Source: Pseudomonadales bacterium (GTDB lineage: Bacteria; Pseudomonadota; Gammaproteobacteria; Pseudomonadales; DT-91). From it: 13,526 nucleotides of DNA. Of the stretch, positions 9,887 to 13,526 are shown in pieces. The DNA lies in contig JABSRR010000009.1 of the NCBI GenBank assembly GCA_013215025.1, positions 4,031 to 17,556 of the forward strand. Reading direction: 5' to 3'. How positions within the stretch are numbered: position 1 is the first letter of the stretch; each line of letters begins with the position of its first letter. Made by a program: the position numbers and the translations under genes. Below the pieces are notes generated by a model. That model saw only the letters and a program-made list of their open reading frames with translations. It ran no database searches and had not been told where the DNA came from.

Positions 9887-9895
9887 TGTGAGTAA
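9887..9895 (-). promoter_or_regulatory. DnaA box, one mismatch
   Basis: The minus strand reads TTACTCACA, one mismatch (fourth base) from TTATNCACA. It is in tandem with the box at 9876-9884 at an 11-bp period, about one helical turn, which would suit cooperative DnaA binding. Confidence 0.5.
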
Positions 9896-9910
9896 ATTGT
9901 ATATGAAATG

Positions 9911-9940
9911 TGAAAATCTAGTTTTTTTTAATGATTTTCA
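9911..9940. repeat. 8-bp inverted repeat with T-rich loop in oriC
   Basis: TGAAAATC (9911-9918) and GATTTTCA (9933-9940) are reverse complements around a 14-nt loop containing eight T residues. The stem is AT-rich and weak and has no trailing T-run, so a terminator is unlikely. It is a third dyad in the origin region. Confidence 0.4.
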
Positions 9941-10034
9941 AAAGCTTAGCTACCTTTCAGAAAACTAAAAATCTCACTGAGCTATGCCTACAAAAAACCA
10001 TCAGAATTAATCCTTGATAAATAAAGCGCAGAGA

Positions 10035-10063
10035 TTGAATATTAGCCACGATTTGCCTATAAT
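10035..10063 (+). promoter_or_regulatory. Sigma70 promoter for rpmH-rnpA-yidD-yidC
   Basis: TTGAAT (10035-10040, four of six matches to TTGACA), a 17-bp spacer, and a perfect TATAAT (10058-10063), followed by a GC-rich CCGGCCC discriminator, a feature common in stringently controlled ribosomal promoters. The rpmH start is 54 bases past the -10 hexamer. This is the strongest promoter-like sequence I saw in the window. Confidence 0.8.
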
Positions 10064-10117
10064 TCCGGCCCTTTTATTTAAAGACAGATTTCAGTCAATT
10101 TCAAAACGGTGTAAACC

Positions 10118-10252
10118 ATGAAAAGAACATTTCAACCCAGTGTTTTAAAACGCAAACGTACGCATGGCTTCCGCGCTCGTATGGCCACTAAAAATGGACG
10201 TGCTGTTATCAACCGCCGTCGTGCTAAAGGTCGCAAACGCTTAGCCGCCTAA
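10118..10252 (+). CDS. rpmH: 50S ribosomal protein L34
   Basis: Small, highly basic protein of the large ribosomal subunit. The 44-residue product begins [20 protein letters not shown] and ends GRKRLAA. This is the near-invariant L34 sequence with its conserved THGFRARM core and Arg/Lys clusters, at the usual bacterial length (44-46). A GGTG six bases before the ATG acts as a modest ribosome binding site. It is the first gene downstream of the sigma70-type promoter at 10035-10063 and precedes rnpA, the classic pairing that links a ribosomal protein with the RNase P protein. Confidence 0.98.
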   Translation: MKRTFQPSVLKRKRTHGFRARMATKNGRAVINRRRAKGRKRLAA

Positions 10253-10253
10253 T

Positions 10254-10272
10254 ATCGATTCAACTTATCGAT
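10254..10272 (+). other. Small hairpin after rpmH
   Basis: ATCGAT occurs at 10254-10259 and again at 10267-10272. Because ATCGAT is self-complementary, the two copies can form a 6-bp stem with a 7-nt loop immediately after the L34 stop codon. A T5 run follows only after seven further bases, so this is not a standard terminator. It might stabilise or attenuate the rpmH-rnpA message. The rest of the 109-bp rpmH-rnpA gap shows no clear signal. Confidence 0.3.
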
Positions 10273-10361
10273 TATCTGCGACTTTTTATAGGTTATAGGC
10301 GTCTTATTTGCGACCTGTTTGCGTTATATTGACGTCTCCCTACTGAGCCTGTGAAGCAAGA

Positions 10362-10742
10362 GTGTCCGTTATGCAAAGCACAACAGCTTCTACTTTTACA
10401 AAGTCGCAGCGTTTATTGAATGCTAAAGATTATAAAGCGGTGTTTGATCAAGCTGAGTGGAAAGTGTCTTGCAAACAGTTGCTATGCTTAGCTTCATCTA
10501 ATCAGCTTAATACGCCTAGGTTAGGTTTAGTCGTTGCTAAGAAAAACGTTAAGCTTGCCGTTGAGCGAAACCGCATTAAACGTATCATACGAGAATCGTT
10601 TAGACAGCATTCACTCCCAAGTATTGATATCGTAGTACTGCCGAGAAAAAGTATCACTGAGTTAACGAATTCAGAGTTACACACCCTTATTAATAAGCAA
10701 TGGCAGCGCTTAGCGAACAAAGCGAATGTTGATGCAATATAA
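10362..10742 (+). CDS. rnpA: Ribonuclease P protein component
   Basis: Basic protein subunit of RNase P; it helps the catalytic RNA cleave tRNA 5' leaders. The 126-residue product has the family entry motif KSQRLLNAKDYKAVF (residues 14-28), PRLGLVVAKKNVKLA (52-66), and the hallmark RNR signature in VERNRIKRIIRESFR (RNR at 69-71). The GTG at 10362 is taken as the longest start. An ATG at 10371 (residue 4) has AAGAG eight bases upstream and may be the true start. The stop TAA is directly followed by the ATG of yidD with no intervening base, so the two are probably translationally coupled. Confidence 0.96.
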   Translation: MSVMQSTTASTFTKSQRLLNAKDYKAVFDQAEWKVSCKQLLCLASSNQLNTPRLGLVVAKKNVKLAVERNRIKRIIRESFRQHSLPSIDIVVLPRKSITELTNSELHTLINKQWQRLANKANVDAI

Positions 10743-10985
10743 ATGGATAAACCGAATCCCAGTCCATTTACTCGTATATTCATTTTTCTGGTAAAAACTT
10801 ACCAGTGGCTGATTTCCCCCTTCATTAACGCAAACTGTCGCTTTTACCCGAGCTGTTCAAGTTATACAATACAGGCGCTTGAAACGCATGGTTTGTTAAA
10901 AGGCAGTTACCTTAGCCTCAAACGCATCGCTAAATGTCACCCTGGTCACCCTGGCGGCATCGATGAAGTACCGCCCAAACACTAA
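10743..10985 (+). CDS. yidD: Membrane protein insertion efficiency factor YidD
   Basis: Small membrane-associated protein thought to assist Sec/YidC-dependent insertion. The 80-residue product starts with an amphipathic/hydrophobic stretch ([19 protein letters not shown], about 9-27), then the family motif [10 protein letters not shown] (Cys32, Cys38) and ends [19 protein letters not shown] (Cys65). All three conserved cysteines and the HPGG motif are intact. Its ATG abuts the rnpA stop codon, and yidC starts 21 bases after its own stop, the usual rnpA-yidD-yidC order. Confidence 0.96.
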   Translation: MDKPNPSPFTRIFIFLVKTYQWLISPFINANCRFYPSCSSYTIQALETHGLLKGSYLSLKRIAKCHPGHPGGIDEVPPKH

Positions 10986-11006
10986 ATATTTATACCGAGC
11001 CTACCC

Positions 11007-12785
11007 ATGGATAAAATTCGTATTGCGCTGATTGCCGTTATAATCATGATAAGCTTTATGCTAGTGACCGAGTACGCCAGTTTTCGCGATGATAAAAATA
11101 AAGCGCGCTTACAAGAAAAGCAAACTCAAGCATCGCTCACACTGAATCAAACACCTGCAGAAATTAACACTGGGCTTAATGATGCTGAAGAGCTTGCTGA
11201 GCAAAGCACAAGTAATGCATCAGTCAATCTTACAGATGATGACGATATACCAAGTCTCAGTGCTGAAACAGACACCGTCGTTGAAGTAGCAAATACAGTC
11301 AGAAACCAAGAACTTATTTTTGTAAAAACTGACACCTTCAGTCTTCATATAGATCCGCGCGGTGGCGATATTGTTGATTTAGCACTTAATCAGCACCTTA
11401 CCGATATCGATATGCCTAATTTACCGTTTGCCTTATTAGAAAATAATCAAACACGCACTTATATCGCTCAAAGTGGTTTGATTGGTAAGAACGGTACTGA
11501 TACGCGAGAAGGGCGTCCGCTGTTTGCATCATCCGCAAAATCTTATCGCATGGGTGATGAGCAAGAACAGTTAGAAGTTAACCTTGTGCTCGAACAGCAG
11601 GGCGTCGAAATCATTAAACGTTTTCGTTTTAGCCGCGATTCTTACTTAATCGAACTCGATTACCTTATCAACAATAATAGCGAGAACCCATTCTCTGCCG
11701 CCTTTTACGGACAAATTAAACGCGATAATAGTCAAGACCCCGGTGCAGAAAGTGGCGGTGGCTTAGGCATGCAACCATATTTAGGTTTTGCTACAACCAC
11801 TAGTGACGAACGATTTAAAAAGATTGACTTCGAAGATGTTGCAGAAAAAACGTTTCAACAAACAATGCAAGGTGGCTGGATTGCCATGATTCAGCACTAC
11901 TATTTAAGTGCATGGGTTGGCGATGCTAATAGTGAAAATCGTTATAACACAGTGAAAACGCGTTCTGGCTTTAATATAGCGCGCGTAACTGGCCCAGTAA
12001 TGAATGTTGACGCAAAACAAAACGCTGTCATCAGCAATCAGTTTTATGCCGGGCCTAAAGACCAGTACACGCTTGAAAAAATCGCACCTAACTTAGACCT
12101 TTCTGTCGATTATGGTTGGCTCTGGTTTATTGCACAGCCGCTATACGCCTTACTATTTTTTATAAACAATGGTGTTTTTCATGCCTTTGGTTTCGACAAA
12201 GAGGTATTCTCAGGCATTGGAAACTGGGGCTTCTCGATTATCATCTTAACAATATTAGTAAAGCTTGCATTTTTCTCGTTAAATGCAAAAGCTTACCGAT
12301 CTATGGCAAAAATGCGTGCTGTGCAACCCAAGATGTTAGAGTTGCGAGAGAAATATGGCGATGATCGTCAGAAGCAGTCGCAAGAAATGATGAAGCTATA
12401 TCAGACTGAAGGCGTTAATCCTATTGGCGGTTGTTTGCCCATGTTGGTACAAATGCCAGTATTTATAGCGCTATATTGGGTATTACTTGAGTCTGTTGAA
12501 TTACGTCATGCGCCATTTATTGGCTATATCAAAGACCTCGCAGCAATGGATCCATACTTTATAATGCCGTTAGTTATGGGAGCAAGTATGTGGTTTCAGC
12601 AAAAATTAAATCCACCACCACCTGACCCCATGCAGGCTAAAGTGATGCAATTCTTGCCAATTATATTCACGTTTTTCTTTTTATTCTTCCCAGCAGGCTT
12701 AGTACTTTATTGGGTAGTTAATAATATATTATCCATTGCACAACAATGGATAATAACTAAGCACATACTAGACGAAAAAAAATAA
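11007..12785 (+). CDS. yidC: Membrane protein insertase YidC
   Basis: Inner-membrane insertase/chaperone of the YidC/Oxa1/Alb3 family, acting alone or with SecYEG. It has 592 residues against 548 in E. coli. TM1 spans residues 4-20. An acidic, Ser/Thr-rich linker (about 28-100) explains the extra length. The periplasmic P1 beta-supersandwich domain runs to about 365. The conserved core follows: a membrane-associated stretch near 371-388, TM2 about 406-426, a cytoplasmic loop (SMAKMRAVQPKMLELREKYGDD), TM3 (about 477-497) after NPIGGCLP, then the remaining helices around 518-530, 548-560 and 562-580 with FPAGLVLYWVVNN. The positively charged groove residue (Arg366 in E. coli) is Lys419 here. 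No strong ribosome binding site is visible. A terminator follows, closing the rpmH operon. Confidence 0.98.
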   Translation: MDKIRIALIAVIIMISFMLVTEYASFRDDKNKARLQEKQTQASLTLNQTPAEINTGLNDAEELAEQSTSNASVNLTDDDDIPSLSAETDTVVEVANTVRNQELIFVKTDTFSLHIDPRGGDIVDLALNQHLTDIDMPNLPFALLENNQTRTYIAQSGLIGKNGTDTREGRPLFASSAKSYRMGDEQEQLEVNLVLEQQGVEIIKRFRFSRDSYLIELDYLINNNSENPFSAAFYGQIKRDNSQDPGAESGGGLGMQPYLGFATTTSDERFKKIDFEDVAEKTFQQTMQGGWIAMIQHYYLSAWVGDANSENRYNTVKTRSGFNIARVTGPVMNVDAKQNAVISNQFYAGPKDQYTLEKIAPNLDLSVDYGWLWFIAQPLYALLFFINNGVFHAFGFDKEVFSGIGNWGFSIIILTILVKLAFFSLNAKAYRSMAKMRAVQPKMLELREKYGDDRQKQSQEMMKLYQTEGVNPIGGCLPMLVQMPVFIALYWVLLESVELRHAPFIGYIKDLAAMDPYFIMPLVMGASMWFQQKLNPPPPDPMQAKVMQFLPIIFTFFFLFFPAGLVLYWVVNNILSIAQQWIITKHILDEKK

Positions 12786-12799
12786 ACACATGCATCAAG

Positions 12800-12826
12800 A
12801 CGGGTAGTTAAGCTACCCGTTTTTTA
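12800..12826 (+). terminator. Intrinsic terminator after yidC
   Basis: ACGGGTAG (12800-12807) pairs with CTACCCGT (12813-12820) around a 5-nt loop, and a T6 run follows (12820-12825). It starts 15 bases after the yidC stop and ends about 15 bases before the mnmE ATG, so mnmE must rely on read-through or on a promoter within yidC; no promoter fits in the gap. Confidence 0.92.
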
Positions 12827-12840
12827 TTTAGGAAAACCCT

Positions 12841-13526
12841 ATGCAGCTTGATACCGACACGATAGTCGCTATAGCTACACCTGCAGGAAAAGGTGGCGTT
12901 GGTATTATTCGGCTATCAGGGCAAAAAGCCTATGATATTGCTAAAAAGATACATTTTACTGATTTAAAACTTCGTCACGCCCATTTTTGCTCTTTTTATC
13001 AGAACCAGAAAATAGACAAAAATAACTTGTTAGATGAAGGCATTGTTATTTATTTTCAAGCGCCACACTCATTTACTGGTGAAGATGTCGTTGAATTTCA
13101 AGGTCATGGCGGACCGATTATTCTAGACGCCTTATTAAATGAATGTGTTCAAGCAGGCGCTCGTTTAGCCCGACCAGGTGAATTTTCAGAGCGCGCTTTT
13201 CTTAATGATAAACTGGATCTCGCCCAAGCAGAGGCCATTGCAGATCTAATTGATAGCTCCTCATTAGAAGCCGCTAAAAATGCCGTACGATCATTACAAG
13301 GTGAATTTTCCGATAAGATTCATAGCCTAGTGCAGCAAATGATTGAACTAAGAATCTACGTTGAAGCGGCTATCGACTTCCCGGAAGAAGAAATTGATTT
13401 TCTGAATGATGGCCATGTAGCAACATCTCTGCAGAACCTAATCACGCAATTGCAACAGATACTTATTTCGGCTCAGCAAGGACGCGTCATGCAAGAGGGA
13501 TTAAGCCTGGCAATTATTGGAAAGCC
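12841..13526 (+). CDS. mnmE: tRNA uridine-5-carboxymethylaminomethyl(34) synthesis GTPase MnmE (3'-truncated by window edge)
   Basis: GTPase that, with MnmG, modifies the wobble uridine of several tRNAs using a folate-derived one-carbon unit. The window holds 228 complete codons of a protein normally about 450 residues long. The N-terminal folate-binding domain (about 1-118) shows [40 protein letters not shown] and [22 protein letters not shown]. The helical domain follows ([28 protein letters not shown] and [14 protein letters not shown]). The sequence ends at LAIIGK just as the P-loop begins, so the G domain and the C-terminal Cys motif are outside. The ATG is preceded by AGGA seven bases upstream. 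Its position after yidC is the standard order. Confidence 0.97.
   Translation, partial: MQLDTDTIVAIATPAGKGGVGIIRLSGQKAYDIAKKIHFTDLKLRHAHFCSFYQNQKIDKNNLLDEGIVIYFQAPHSFTGEDVVEFQGHGGPIILDALLNECVQAGARLARPGEFSERAFLNDKLDLAQAEAIADLIDSSSLEAAKNAVRSLQGEFSDKIHSLVQQMIELRIYVEAAIDFPEEEIDFLNDGHVATSLQNLITQLQQILISAQQGRVMQEGLSLAIIGK

Larger units (their letters stand above)
9653..10117. other. oriC: Probable chromosomal origin of replication (oriC), dnaA-rpmH intergenic region
   Basis: A 465-bp gene-free stretch between divergent dnaA and rpmH, where Pseudomonas-type chromosomes have oriC. It contains one exact DnaA box (9777-9785), one further box fitting TTATNCACA (9876-9884) and two with one mismatch (9850-9858, 9887-9895). 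A strongly AT-rich tract at about 9787-9875 would serve as the unwinding element; GATTATTTTTTAT at 9841-9853 loosely resembles the E. coli 13-mers. A 15-bp perfect inverted repeat frames the first box. I found no GATC in the whole gap, so nothing suggests SeqA/Dam sequestration as in enterics. The rpmH promoter occupies the right end. Origin activity is inferred from context and motifs. Confidence 0.88.

Noticed and set aside
10502..10783. 93-codon open frame antisense to rnpA/yidD
   Set aside because: It lies wholly opposite two strongly recognised genes, has no similarity I can see and has no ribosome binding site; it is a shadow frame.

Overview
This window is the chromosomal replication-origin neighbourhood of a gammaproteobacterium. 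The gene order mnmE-yidC-yidD-rnpA-rpmH-[oriC]-dnaA-dnaN-recF-gyrB is the classic one for Pseudomonas-like relatives. The proteins also look gammaproteobacterial: GyrB is 804 residues with the long C-terminal-half insertion, DnaN ends MPMRL, and the DnaA DNA-binding domain reads like that of E. coli or Pseudomonas. Base composition is moderate to AT-leaning. A marine Pseudomonadales/Cellvibrionales-type organism would fit, but that is inference and the genus cannot be named from this sequence.

Layout, left to right. (1) 1-3146, plus strand: a polyamine module. It holds the 3' part of a glutamine-synthetase-fold enzyme (probably gamma-glutamylputrescine synthetase), then N-carbamoylputrescine amidase (aguB) and agmatine deiminase (aguA). 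Together they would take agmatine to putrescine and then conjugate putrescine to glutamate. (2) 3156-9652, minus strand: gyrB, recF, dnaN and dnaA, transcribed away from the origin in the order dnaA, dnaN, recF, gyrB. aguA and gyrB converge with only 9 bp between stop codons. A strong intrinsic terminator lies between dnaN and recF, and recF contains two perfect 16-bp parS centromere sites. (3) 9653-10117: the 465-bp non-coding dnaA-rpmH gap, the likely oriC. It has an exact DnaA box, a second consensus box, two one-mismatch boxes, a very AT-rich unwinding tract, a 15-bp perfect inverted repeat framing the main DnaA box, and a near-consensus sigma70 promoter for rpmH. (4) 10118-12785, plus strand: rpmH (44 aa), rnpA, yidD and yidC, ending in a textbook terminator. 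(5) 12841-13526: the 5' half of mnmE, cut by the window edge just as the GTPase P-loop begins.

Functionally the core joins replication initiation (DnaA, oriC), the sliding clamp (DnaN), gap repair (RecF), supercoiling (GyrB) and segregation (parS) to a ribosome/RNase P/membrane-insertion operon. No mobile element, CRISPR array, tRNA or rRNA was seen. I found no clearly new multi-gene system. The least ordinary signals are the dyad structures in oriC, the parS pair inside recF, and the terminator placed directly in front of an SD-less recF.
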